Below, piece by piece: positions 39,101 to 45,653 of a stretch of DNA of 58,533 nucleotides. The notes beneath the pieces were generated by a model. The model was not told where the DNA came from. It made no database searches and was given only the letters and a program-made list of their open reading frames with translations. Every line of letters starts with the position of its first letter. The first letter of the stretch is position 1. The stretch is taken from NCBI GenBank assembly GCA_010692635.1, contig JAAHGL010000031.1, forward strand, positions 1 through 58,533. The letters are read 5' to 3'. Source of the DNA: Symploca sp. SIO2C1. Its GTDB lineage: Bacteria; Cyanobacteriota; Cyanobacteriia; Cyanobacteriales; Coleofasciculaceae. A program made the position numbers and the translations under genes.

Positions 39101-40275
39101 TGGGGAATAAATTTTTCGTCAGTGAGTTCCGGTTGGTTCAGATAACCTCGTGCTAAACCAGCACCGCCGATATGTAGCTCCCCTGGAACTCCAACCTGAA
39201 CAGGTTGGAGATTTTCGTCGAGCAAATAAACTTGAGTATTACCGATGGGACGCCCAATAGGGATCGACTGTACGGAGTCTTTGAGATTTTGAGGAATCGG
39301 ATAACAACAAGTAAAAGTTGTGCCTTCTGTGGGACCATAACCATTAATGATTTGCACCGATGGCAATGCTGACTGGGCTTTGAGGATGTGCCTGACAGAA
39401 AGAGCTTCGCCACCCACCAGTAGTTGTCTAATGCCTAATAATGCCTCTGGGCGCTCATCAATTATCGAGTTAAATAATGCGGCTGTGAGCCATAAAGTTG
39501 TAATCCTATGTTTTTGAATCGCATCGCTCAAATCTTTAGTTGTTGGAGTTTGTGCTGGAAACAGAACGCACTGAGCACCATGTAATAAAGCTCCCCAAAT
39601 TTCAAAAGTAGAGGCATCAAAAGAAATTGGAGCTGCCTGGAGCAATTTTTCTTCTGCACTCAGACTAACGTAGTTAACTCCAAATAAAAGACGGATAACG
39701 CCTCGGTGAACAACTGCAACTCCTTTGGGAGTACCTGTGGAACCTGAAGTGTAGTTAATGTAGGCTAAGTTATCTGGAGTGACAATTGCCGACAAATTTT
39801 CAGCATTCTCCGCTGTGATCGCTCCCCAATCCCGATCCAAACAAACTATTTTTGCCGTACTCGCTGGCAGCTTCTCAATTAGTTTTTCCTGCGTCAACAG
39901 CACTGAGACAGCTGCATCTTCAAACATAAATGCTAGCCGTTCTTTGGGATAGTTAGGATCTAAGGGTACATAAGCACCACCTGCTTTGAGAATACCGAGA
40001 AGAGCGATAACCATCTCTAAGGAACGCTCAAGGCAAAGCCCCACTAAGACTTCTGGCTCCACTCCCAATTCTTGCAAGTAGTGAGCTAGTTGGTTGGCGC
40101 GATCGTTCAATTCCTGATAGGTTAATTGATGCCCCTCGAATACCACAGCCACTGCATCCGGAGTCCGTTCCACTTGAGCTTCAAACAACTGATGGATACA
40201 CTGAGAATCTGGATACTCTGTAGCGGTGGAGTTCCAATCTACTAACAGCTGATGGTATTCTTGTTGGGTAGTCAT
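33184..40275 (-). CDS. Two-module NRPS: A-NMT-PCP-C-A-PCP-TE
   Basis: 2363 residues. After a short linker: A1 (about 25-480), an N-methyltransferase inserted between A8 and A10 (SAM motif LEIGCGSGMMLF near 553; A1 resumes and ends NGKADRRALP near 921), PCP1 (LLGGDSIQATK, Ser near 981), C (HHILTDGWSMG near 1175), A2 (about 1470-1990), PCP2 (DIGGHSLLAVR near 2043) and thioesterase (GGWSMGG near 2173; final His in SGDHYTMM). There is no initial C domain, so this is a starter module. Binding-pocket residues read by alignment to GrsA give DAFWLGGTFK for A1, a valine code, and DILQIGLVWK for A2, near glycine codes. The predicted product is N-methyl-Val-Gly(-like), released or cyclised by the TE. 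A tailoring methyltransferase gene follows. Confidence 0.92.
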   Translation of the reverse strand: MTTQQEYHQLLVDWNSTATEYPDSQCIHQLFEAQVERTPDAVAVVFEGHQLTYQELNDRANQLAHYLQELGVEPEVLVGLCLERSLEMVIALLGILKAGGAYVPLDPNYPKERLAFMFEDAAVSVLLTQEKLIEKLPASTAKIVCLDRDWGAITAENAENLSAIVTPDNLAYINYTSGSTGTPKGVAVVHRGVIRLLFGVNYVSLSAEEKLLQAAPISFDASTFEIWGALLHGAQCVLFPAQTPTTKDLSDAIQKHRITTLWLTAALFNSIIDERPEALLGIRQLLVGGEALSVRHILKAQSALPSVQIINGYGPTEGTTFTCCYPIPQNLKDSVQSIPIGRPIGNTQVYLLDENLQPVQVGVPGELHIGGAGLARGYLNQPELTDEKFIPHPFSQKSGDRLYKTGDLARYLPDGNIEFIGRIDNQVKIRGFRIELGEIESVLNQHPKVAQAVAIAREDRINHKRLVAYVVPEKASESDASTSIDEQEHVKKWGNLWDESYKKPAQEWDSALHIGGWNDSYTGKTIPAIQVQEWVEETVKRILALQPKRVLEIGCGSGMMLFRIAPHCQHYYGTDIAAEGVRYIEQQVSGSNLESVVTLRPTPADDLEGIDGTFDTIIINSVISMFPSMDYLVRVLENLVNRVEPGGAIWIGDSLSLPLLEAFHTSVQLYQAPNSLSTVELRHRIKDRVTKDKKINIDPTFFMALKQHLPQISHVEMQLKPGRYQNELTRFRYDVVLHINKEEAQTAAHPVSLNWEQESLSIAMVQQQLLDTAPEMLIVTRVPNAKIWADIKTIEQLTSPDCPPTVEELCSSISPGGIEPEDWYELESEIPYDVRTTWLGDGADGYYDVVFVRHGTNIIVDSATISHQENGFKPWSAYANEPYTGAKNHQLAPQLRQFLQEKLPNYMIPSAFVLLDELPLTANGKADRRALPEPNQSRTLLDVELVAPRTPTEEILLSIWTEVLGESEVGVLDNFFLLGGDSIQATKLISRVRDTFKIELSLHRLFESPTVAEFSEEILSSSVNQPSLQLPLIQPIKRDRELPLSFAEQRLWFLDQLQEGSLTYNELEGVRLSGLLQVEALQKAVQEIVRRHESLRTNYQTVDGSPIRVIASERTLNLPIIDLQHLPTEEQLSQVQRLGLAEVRQPFDLVKDPLVRVTLLQLAVDDYVLLLTMHHILTDGWSMGVFYHELEVLYRAYVLGQPSPLPELSIQYADFACWQRQCLTAQTLAPQVDYWQQQLAGVPPLLKLPTDYPRPQVQTSRGGKEFFGLGVELTQQLKALSQDSGTTLFMTLFAAFSTLLYRYSDQADIVVGTPIANRNRSEMEPLIGFFINTLVLRTQLAGNQKFAEVLEQVRQVSLDAYAHQDLSFEQLVEALQPQRSLSHTPIFQVMFALQNAPMEPLELPGITFNWLPLASEIAKFDWFLSLEETESGLSGFWEYNRDLFEPATIHRAIGHFKILLEAIATNPQERVDELPLLTTSERHQLLVEWNDTKAEYLQNKCIHQLFEEQVERTPDAMAVVCEDEQLTYRQLNEQANQLARHLQSLGVESEVLVGIYIERSIEMIIGLLGILKAGAAYVPLDPDYPSERLAYILHNSQATVLVTTHQLATGLPSLPQHLICLDNDREFLSTYNRGNLQANVKPDNLAYVIYTSGSTGKPKGVEICHQSVVNFLCSMAVKPGLTDTDVILAVTTICFDIATLEIYLPLIVGAKTVVASRDIAADGKQLSLELERSGATVMQATPATWQMLLAVGWQGNPQLKIICGGEALSVQLATQLREKGSCVWNLYGPTETTVWSTIYPVSTSEQIESSENASVLIGKAIANTQIHILDHHLQAVPIGVPGELHIGGAGLARGYLNHPQLTQAKFIPNLFSNEPGSRLYKTGDKARYLKDGNIEFIGRIDNQVKIRGFRIELGEIEAILAQHPEVQEVVVIAREDSTGEKRLVAYLVTQGEVELTQLRSFLKTKLPDYMVPAAFVLLDTIPLTPNGKVERRALPIPDADHFSQDTSFIPPRNPVELKLSQIWLEVLNIPTLGVRDNFFDIGGHSLLAVRLMARIEQQLGIHLPLTTLFTEPTIESQATLLNSKSDVDADSSLVLIQSSGELPPLFCVHPVGGNVLCYAELARHLGKNRPFYGLQSQGLYGQEKPLTKIEDMATIYIKALQGIQPNGPYYIGGWSMGGVVAWEMAQQLQASEEEVALLALIDSYAPSNLFELEPDEASLANSLAADLSGLFGTELPLTQLNLAQLQPEEQLQHIFTVAKRLNLLPPEIGMEQMRHLFEVFKANRIAIANYQPQPYSGKVVLFCASSTAEDRGWNSLTTEELATYEISGDHYTMMRSSHIQVLAQKLEACLERNKASRQEVGKN

Positions 40276-40380
40276 TGACTTTTATGCTTTTATGTTATAA
40301 AAGGGGTTGGATTGCCCCTCTCAATCCCTGACGAGAATATGTTAGGTTAGCGCGAGGAGGAGCACAAGTCTTGGCAATGA

Positions 40381-40920
40381 CTATAATTCCAGAATGAAAC
40401 TATCTCGCTGATGAAAGTCTGCCTGAGAACCAGGATGAACTAACGCCCAGTAACTCACCTTACCTTCTCTGGGTTTGACTACAGCACTGATAGCAACTTC
40501 CAAAGCTTGATTGGCACTAATCAGCTGCTCCAAATTGACTTCTAAAGTAAGCAACAAAAGATCTGGTTGCTTTTGAATTTTAAACGGGAGTGAGCTAAAA
40601 GCCATTTCCTCTTGCATTCCCTGCCGATAAGCTGCAAAGCGATAGACATTCCAATCTTCTGTTGGAGATAGGTTGAATTCCCAGTACTGGGGAGAATCTT
40701 TTATCCCAAAAAAGAACTCGAAACAGGTTGTTTTCCACAGCTCATCCTTGCGAGTTGGTTCACTTGCTGAAGTAGGAATTGCGAGTTCCGCAAGCTGGCA
40801 GCGGAGTTCATAGGAGATAGCAAGGGTATGATTGTAGCGAGTTATGTTACCGACGATCGCGCAATTGGTCAAAGGACTATTTGAGTCAAAGGGCTGTAGG
40901 GAAAAGCTCTGATCTTTCAT
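40381..40920 (-). CDS. DOMON-like domain protein
   Basis: 179 residues. Features of the cyanobacterial DOMON-like family are visible: LWKTTCFEFFFGIKDSPQYW, then EFNLSPTEDWNVYRFAAYRQ and the C-terminal SYWALVHPGSQADFHQRDSF. The fold is related to carbohydrate-binding beta-sandwiches; ligand unknown. It overlaps the upstream kinase-like gene by 4 bp, so the two are co-translated. Whether the pair belongs with the NRPS gene 105 bp further on, or only precedes it, cannot be decided from sequence. Confidence 0.75.
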   Translation of the reverse strand: MKDQSFSLQPFDSNSPLTNCAIVGNITRYNHTLAISYELRCQLAELAIPTSASEPTRKDELWKTTCFEFFFGIKDSPQYWEFNLSPTEDWNVYRFAAYRQGMQEEMAFSSLPFKIQKQPDLLLLTLEVNLEQLISANQALEVAISAVVKPREGKVSYWALVHPGSQADFHQRDSFILEL

Positions 40921-42014
40921 TGCAAGTCCTCAATCATAGTACGAAGGGCAGTTTCTTGGGATTCAATACTTTCGCTGAGCTTGAATTGAACGAGTGCTCT
41001 GGCAAGATTTTGTGACGGCTGCTTGACTTTAAAGTAGACATTACCTGCCAAATAGTCGGTAAAGAATCTTAGTCCTAACTCGAAAGCAATCAGGCGGATG
41101 GCATCGTACAGATAGTTATAGTCGTTATCAGTCAGGAAATCCTTTGCTACAGCAAAATAACCTTCCAGGATGACTTGACAAATGTCGGGCTCGAAACGAA
41201 CTACTTCCCACTGTTGGGTTTCTTCTCCTAGGGGATTACAACCTGAACGAAGGCAATCGCCAATATCATAGTGAACCAAACCTGGTTTGACAGTGTCTAG
41301 GTCAACGATACTAACTGCCTGCCCAGTGGTAGAGTCGATCATGATATTGTTAATCTTAGGATCGCCGTGAATCGGACGAAGAGTTAGTTTACCTTCCTCT
41401 TTAGCATTTTCTAGGACATTGACCCAGGATTTGCGATCGCTAACAAATTGCAAGCAATATTCTAGTTCAGGGGATTTATTAACGGTGCTTTTTGCTAACA
41501 CCTGCTCATAATGCTGAAGGTAACGTGGTGTAATGTGAAACCCTTCTAGGGTATCGGCTAGTCTTTCCGTGGGCAGATCGTTGATGAGATTATGGAACAT
41601 ACCAAGGGCATAGCCTATTTCCCTAGCGTGTTTAGTATCTTGGATGGTGTCAAAAGATTGTGCAGCATCAATAAAGCTGAGGGCACGCCAAAATCCCCCA
41701 CTAGGTTCAATCCAGTAGTCTTGAGCATCTTGAGTTAGCAGCACACTGGGCATTTTCCAACGGCGATCTGCACTGAGAAGGGTATGCTGTAGTCGGTGGT
41801 GAATATGCTCTGTTACAATTCGCATATTCCCCATGACTAATTCTGGTTGACGAAACACCTCTGTATTAATGCGTTGCAGAATAAATTGCTTTTCTGCTTC
41901 GGCATCCAAAGTTACTAGGAAAGTACTATTAATATTGCCATTCCCATATTCCTGAATATCTATAACTTTGCCCTGGGGTTTAAATTGATTCGCTATAGCA
42001 GCAAGATTATCCAA
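40917..42014 (-). CDS. Aminoglycoside phosphotransferase-fold kinase (NahK-like)
   Basis: 365 residues. The catalytic loop is PIHGDPKINNIMI (Asp as catalytic base) and the metal-binding Asp is in VSIVDLDTVKPGLVHYDIGD. The N-terminal INSTFLVTLDAEAEKQFIL, with Lys for ATP binding, and QRINTEVFRQPELVMGNM are typical of N-acetylhexosamine 1-kinase-like proteins. It is predicted to phosphorylate a sugar or another small molecule; the substrate is not known. It is coupled by a 4-bp overlap to the DOMON-like gene, which might supply sugar binding. Confidence 0.75.
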   Translation of the reverse strand: MDNLAAIANQFKPQGKVIDIQEYGNGNINSTFLVTLDAEAEKQFILQRINTEVFRQPELVMGNMRIVTEHIHHRLQHTLLSADRRWKMPSVLLTQDAQDYWIEPSGGFWRALSFIDAAQSFDTIQDTKHAREIGYALGMFHNLINDLPTERLADTLEGFHITPRYLQHYEQVLAKSTVNKSPELEYCLQFVSDRKSWVNVLENAKEEGKLTLRPIHGDPKINNIMIDSTTGQAVSIVDLDTVKPGLVHYDIGDCLRSGCNPLGEETQQWEVVRFEPDICQVILEGYFAVAKDFLTDNDYNYLYDAIRLIAFELGLRFFTDYLAGNVYFKVKQPSQNLARALVQFKLSESIESQETALRTMIEDLQ

Positions 42015-42326
42015 TTTTGTGTGATGTTTGTTGTCTTCAAATCGTTGAAGAATTATATCACTTAGTCTGCCATTGCAGAATTTAGTGACTCAAAAAAACT
42101 AAGTCTTTTTTGCCTAAATGTCTTTTGCTTTATTTTGAACCAAAGGATACAGAGTAAATCTAAAATCTAAAATCTAAAATATCAACATTTACTATAGGTG
42201 AACCCACAGCAAGTCACTCCCTTGATTGATGCCTTATTGACGGTGAAGACTTGCTTAGGGGTTCAGTTAGTCCAAAAATGCGAACGCTAAACATAACTTG
42301 TCTGCTCCTTGCTGACTCATCAAGTT
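42015..42326. repeat. Gene-free region with AATCTAA array
   Basis: Three units of AATCTAA (42155-42180) lie between the kinase-like and DUF2949 genes. No other structure was recognised. Confidence 0.6.
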
Positions 42327-42530
42327 TCAAACTGTTTCGAGCCAATCATAAAGCTGATCTAATTGCTTAAGCGTGATCAAACCGTATTGCCAAAGGATCA
42401 TTGGCAAAGGACCTGGATCTTGCTCTCGATGCCGTTGTGCAACCGCAATGGAATCTCTAGGAATTGCTAATTCTTCTTGAAGAAATCTCAATAATTGGGA
42501 ATTAGTTACAGGGTTCATAATCACTCTCAC
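42327..42530 (-). CDS. DUF2949 family protein
   Basis: 67 residues. LLRFLQEELAIPRDSIAVAQ and RHREQDPGPLPMILWQYGLI, then the LDQLYDWLE end, match the cyanobacteria-specific DUF2949. An alternative start at MNPVTNSQ (codon 5) is likely because of the preceding AGGAGG-like GAGGTGAGAG. Function is unknown; small and cytosolic. Confidence 0.8.
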   Translation of the reverse strand: MRVIMNPVTNSQLLRFLQEELAIPRDSIAVAQRHREQDPGPLPMILWQYGLITLKQLDQLYDWLETV

Positions 42531-43246
42531 CTCCTCTTGTAGGCTCTATTTTGGACTAGTGCTCTGCGTCTTCGAGTTACTAGTGGTCAGTATTCAATCT
42601 GTCCACTGTTCAGCAGTGCCTTTATATATATTGAAGGTTGAAACTGTTGCAACCTGTGTCGCAAATCACTTTAAACCTGAGATTTATATCAATCAAGTCT
42701 GCCTTAGGGGTTTTAACAGCGCAGGTTTTTTGCTCACTCTAAGCGTTGTAACTAAACTGTCTCCATTGAGTGAGGCAGTTTAGTTAACTTTCCTTAACTA
42801 GTTCATGAAACCTTAACTTTCAGGTTTCAGTCAACTTTGCTCCAGATATTTTTCTACAGTGGGACTTTTAATAGCAGATCTTGGCTTAAGTGAAAAATTC
42901 ACTCCCAATTGTCTGCTGTTAGTTTCACCAACCTCACACCATAACCTAGCCCTGTAGTCCCAAAGCTAAGTGGGGTAGTACCCCTACTTTTTTCTGTCGG
43001 TGTTTATACTCAAGCACAAACAAGCACTTAAAAATCAAGATTTTTTTAACTTTTATTCTTTTTAATCCAACTTCAGATTAGTCTACCTTATTTTTGCTGG
43101 CGAATTAAAAAACTTTTAGTATAATTTCCTATAGTTTTCATAAGATAAAAAAACTAGGTGGGGATTGGGGAAACGGTTGGGGTTCGCGTTATGCAATAGG
43201 TGTATGCAATAGGCATATACAATGGGCGTATGCAATACGGCCCGAC
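42531..43246. other. 716-bp gene-free region with hairpin
   Basis: A perfect 10-bp stem, AACTAAACTG (42750-42759) with CAGTTTAGTT (42776-42785), encloses a 16-nt loop; it is terminator-like but no gene ends nearby on the plus strand. Near 43190-43235 are three imperfect repeats of TGCAATAGG/TGCAATACGG. The rest is AT-rich and could hold a small RNA or the DUF2949 promoter; nothing else was recognised. Confidence 0.45.
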
Positions 43247-43942
43247 TTAAGACTCACGTAAGACGTAACCTATACCCCGCACTGTCTGGATCAATCGCTT
43301 GTTGCCCTCATCTTCTACTTTGAGACGTAAATAGCGAATATAGACCTCAATGACATTCGACTCTCCCATAAAGTCGTAACCCCAAACATTTTCTAGAATT
43401 TGTTCACGGCTTAATACTTCGCGAGGATGACTCATCAAATACTTGAGTAGCTCAAACTCTTTCATCGTCAAATCAATCACTCGTCCATTGCGTCTAGCTG
43501 TGCGAGTTACCAAATCTAAAATCAGTTCCCCAAACTTTAACTGTTCAGCTGCCTCTTTTTCCGGTTCCAAATAAAAACGCACCATCTGCAAAAATGTTTC
43601 TGTGCGGTAGGGTTTGACAAAATAATCATCTGCTCCAGCTTCCAGACAGGCGACTCGATCATTAACTGTCTCACGAGACATTAACAGAATTAGGGGTATG
43701 CGAGAGCCGGAACTCCTAAACTGGTTACACAGTTTTAATCCGGATTCTCCTGAGAGAGCTCTATCCACAACTACCACTGCGGGTTGTAGTTCACAAGCTT
43801 GACGCCAACCGCTAGTAGCATCATGAGCAACAACAGTATAGTAGCCTGCTTCTGTTAAATCTAAGCTCATTCGTTGAGCTAAAGATTCATCTGCTTCTAC
43901 TAATAAAACACAGGGATTAGGATCAAAAGTAAGGTCATGCAT
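43247..43942 (-). CDS. nblR: OmpR-family response regulator, NblR-like
   Basis: 231 residues from the ATG at 43942; a TTG at 43951 could add three codons. The receiver has VVVVDRALSGESG with the phospho-acceptor Asp near 60 and KPYRTETFLQM. The winged helix (MKEFELLKYLMSHPREVLSR, ENVWGYDFMGESNVIEVYIR, TVRGIGYVLRES) and overall sequence agree with NblR, the regulator of phycobilisome breakdown and stress survival. The mobile element at 43959-44134 ends 16 bp before the ATG, so its leader and promoter are inside or beyond that element. No clear Shine-Dalgarno is seen. Confidence 0.75.
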   Translation of the reverse strand: MHDLTFDPNPCVLLVEADESLAQRMSLDLTEAGYYTVVAHDATSGWRQACELQPAVVVVDRALSGESGLKLCNQFRSSGSRIPLILLMSRETVNDRVACLEAGADDYFVKPYRTETFLQMVRFYLEPEKEAAEQLKFGELILDLVTRTARRNGRVIDLTMKEFELLKYLMSHPREVLSREQILENVWGYDFMGESNVIEVYIRYLRLKVEDEGNKRLIQTVRGIGYVLRES

Positions 43943-43958
43943 AGATAGCAATCGTATC

Positions 43959-44134
43959 GGGTGAGGTGAAAAAAGGTGTGGGAGAGCTTTTTTGAGTAAT
44001 GAGTAATGAGTAATGAGTAATGAGTAATGAGTAATGAGTAATGAGTGAAGAAACTTTTGTCAAATCCTCTTCCCTTGGAGCCCTGGAGCCTTCTGGCTTA
44101 TTTCTTGAAAGCCACTGTAAATTTCACCTCACCC
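43959..44134 (+). mobile_element. MITE-like element, GGGTGAGGTGAAA family, copy 1
   Basis: 176 bp. The 13-bp end GGGTGAGGTGAAA (43959-43971) is perfectly inverted at 44122-44134. It is flanked by the 9-bp duplication AATCGTATC (43950-43958 and 44135-44143). Inside are GAGAGCTTTTTTGAG, about seven GAGTAAT units (43994-44046), GAAGAAACTTTTGTCAAATC and TTCTTGAAAGCCACT. No protein is encoded. It lies in the nblR leader. Confidence 0.9.
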
Positions 44135-44165
44135 AATCGTATCTGAAATGTCGGGAGAGGGATCA

Positions 44166-45218
44166 CTATTGCTGAGGATAGATCAAGATTTTATAGGTAT
44201 CTGGGGTTGGCTCAATCGCTTGGGCAACAGCAGCAGCTAAATTTTGCAGAGGGTAGTGATCGCTAATTAAGGAATCTACATCAATTCGCTGATTAAATAC
44301 AATTTCATTAGCTAGAGACTGAAGTCTATAAGAGGAACTGTAACTGCCCATCAGCTCAATTTCCCGACGGTAGAGAATATTGGGATTAATCGGTATTTCT
44401 GCCTGCTCTGGGAATTCTGCAAAAAATAGAATCTTCCCTCCCTTGCGGGTACAGTCGAGAGCTTGGGAAAAAGCTTTTTCACTAGGAACTGCTAGTAGGG
44501 TTGTGTCAACTCCCATACCGTCAGTCAGGGAGAGGATTTTACTGGGTAAATCTGGATCTGTTGCATCAAAGGCAGCTTCAGCGCCGACAGCTTGAGCTTT
44601 TTCAATGCGAGAAGGGAGAAGATCAGTTGCGATCGCTCTACCACCAAAGTACTTTACTAGCATAATAAACATGAGCCCAATCGGACCAGCCCCCGTTACT
44701 AAGATAGTTTGACCAGGGGCAACTTGGACTTTTTTAACAGCCTTCAGACAACAATTAGTGGGTTCTACAAAACTGGCTTGTTCAAAACTCACATGATCTG
44801 GAATGGAAATCAACCCTCCGTTGCGTACAATATGACCAGGAACCTTCACATACTCAGCAAAACCACCGCCGCTAGGGGTAAAACCAGCGGTTGTGGTGAT
44901 GTTTTTATAAACCTCGCACATGGAGAAGTTGTCATTCAGGCAGTAGCTACAGCGCATACAGGGAATATGATGCATCACCACTATCCGTTGTCCTACCTGC
45001 CAACCAGTAACCTTTTCTCCCACTGCTGCGATCGTACCAGCTGTTTCATGTCCGTAAATGCGGGGTGGTTCGTAGAGGGGATAGCAAATTTTTTTGATAT
45101 CTGACTGACACAATCCCACAACTCGCACTTGTACCAACACCTCATCAGTTCCCAGTTCTGGTAGTGGTATTTCTTCATAACTGAGCTGATTAACCCCTCT
45201 GAATACCTGTGCTTTCAT
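44166..45218 (-). CDS. Zinc-dependent medium-chain alcohol/polyol dehydrogenase
   Basis: 350 residues from ATG 45218, which follows GGAGAG. The frame extends 43 codons further upstream, but that part (SLITHYSLLITQ) is translated repeat and not protein. The catalytic zinc ligands are Cys in VGLCQSD and His-Glu in YGHETAG. The structural zinc is held by four Cys in PCMRCSYCLNDNFSMC. The NAD(P) Rossmann loop is VTGAGPIGLMFIML. Sorbitol- or threonine-dehydrogenase-like; substrate unknown. It sits between two direct copies of the GGGTGAGGTGAAA element, each with its own target duplication. Confidence 0.88.
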   Translation of the reverse strand: MKAQVFRGVNQLSYEEIPLPELGTDEVLVQVRVVGLCQSDIKKICYPLYEPPRIYGHETAGTIAAVGEKVTGWQVGQRIVVMHHIPCMRCSYCLNDNFSMCEVYKNITTTAGFTPSGGGFAEYVKVPGHIVRNGGLISIPDHVSFEQASFVEPTNCCLKAVKKVQVAPGQTILVTGAGPIGLMFIMLVKYFGGRAIATDLLPSRIEKAQAVGAEAAFDATDPDLPSKILSLTDGMGVDTTLLAVPSEKAFSQALDCTRKGGKILFFAEFPEQAEIPINPNILYRREIELMGSYSSSYRLQSLANEIVFNQRIDVDSLISDHYPLQNLAAAVAQAIEPTPDTYKILIYPQQ

Positions 45219-45263
45219 TGTTACTTTCGGCTCTCCTTGGTTCAATAAACAGGACTTACAAAC

Positions 45264-45606
45264 GAGTGAGGTGAAAAAAGCTGTGGGAGAGCTTTTTTGA
45301 GTAATGAGTAATGAGTAATGAGTAATGAGTGAAGAAACTTTTGTCAAATCTCTTGACTCGGTGACTCGGTGACTCGGTAACTCGGTGTTTCTTCAGAGCT
45401 CCTGAGGAGCGCTTCGCGCCCCCAATTGAATGGGAGAAACAATTATCTTCCATTAGCTATTAGCCATTAGCCATTAGCTATTAGCCATTAGCCATTAGCC
45501 ATTAGCCATTAGCCATTAGCTATTAGCCATTAGCCATTAGCCATTAGCCATTAGCCATTAGCTTTGAGCGTGTTTCTTCAGAGCCACTATAAATTTCACC
45601 TCACCC
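45264..45606 (+). mobile_element. MITE-like element, GGGTGAGGTGAAA family, copy 2 with nested arrays
   Basis: 343 bp. Ends are GAGTGAGGTGAAA (45264-45276, one mismatch) and TTTCACCTCACCC (45594-45606). The flanking duplication is CTTACAAAC (45255-45263) versus CTTACAGAC (45607-45615). It shares GAGAGCTTTTTTGAG, the TAATGAG array (45299-45330), GAAGAAACTTTTGTCAAATC and the right end with copy 1. It also holds four TGACTCGG octamers (45354-45385) and a whole TTAGCCA composite (45385-45584, array 45451-45563). Confidence 0.88.
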
Positions 45607-45653
45607 CTTACAGACTCTTCGAGGTGTTTGAGAAGCCTACACTATACCTGTAA

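Noticed and set aside
45219-45347. 43-codon N-terminal extension of the alcohol dehydrogenase
   Set aside because: The residues (SLITHYSLLITQ) come from the TAATGAG array of the mobile element; a ribosome-binding site and the family N-terminus place the start at 45218.
43959-45606. Composite transposon carrying the alcohol dehydrogenase
   Set aside because: Two direct element copies flank the gene, but each has its own 9-bp duplication, so they inserted independently.
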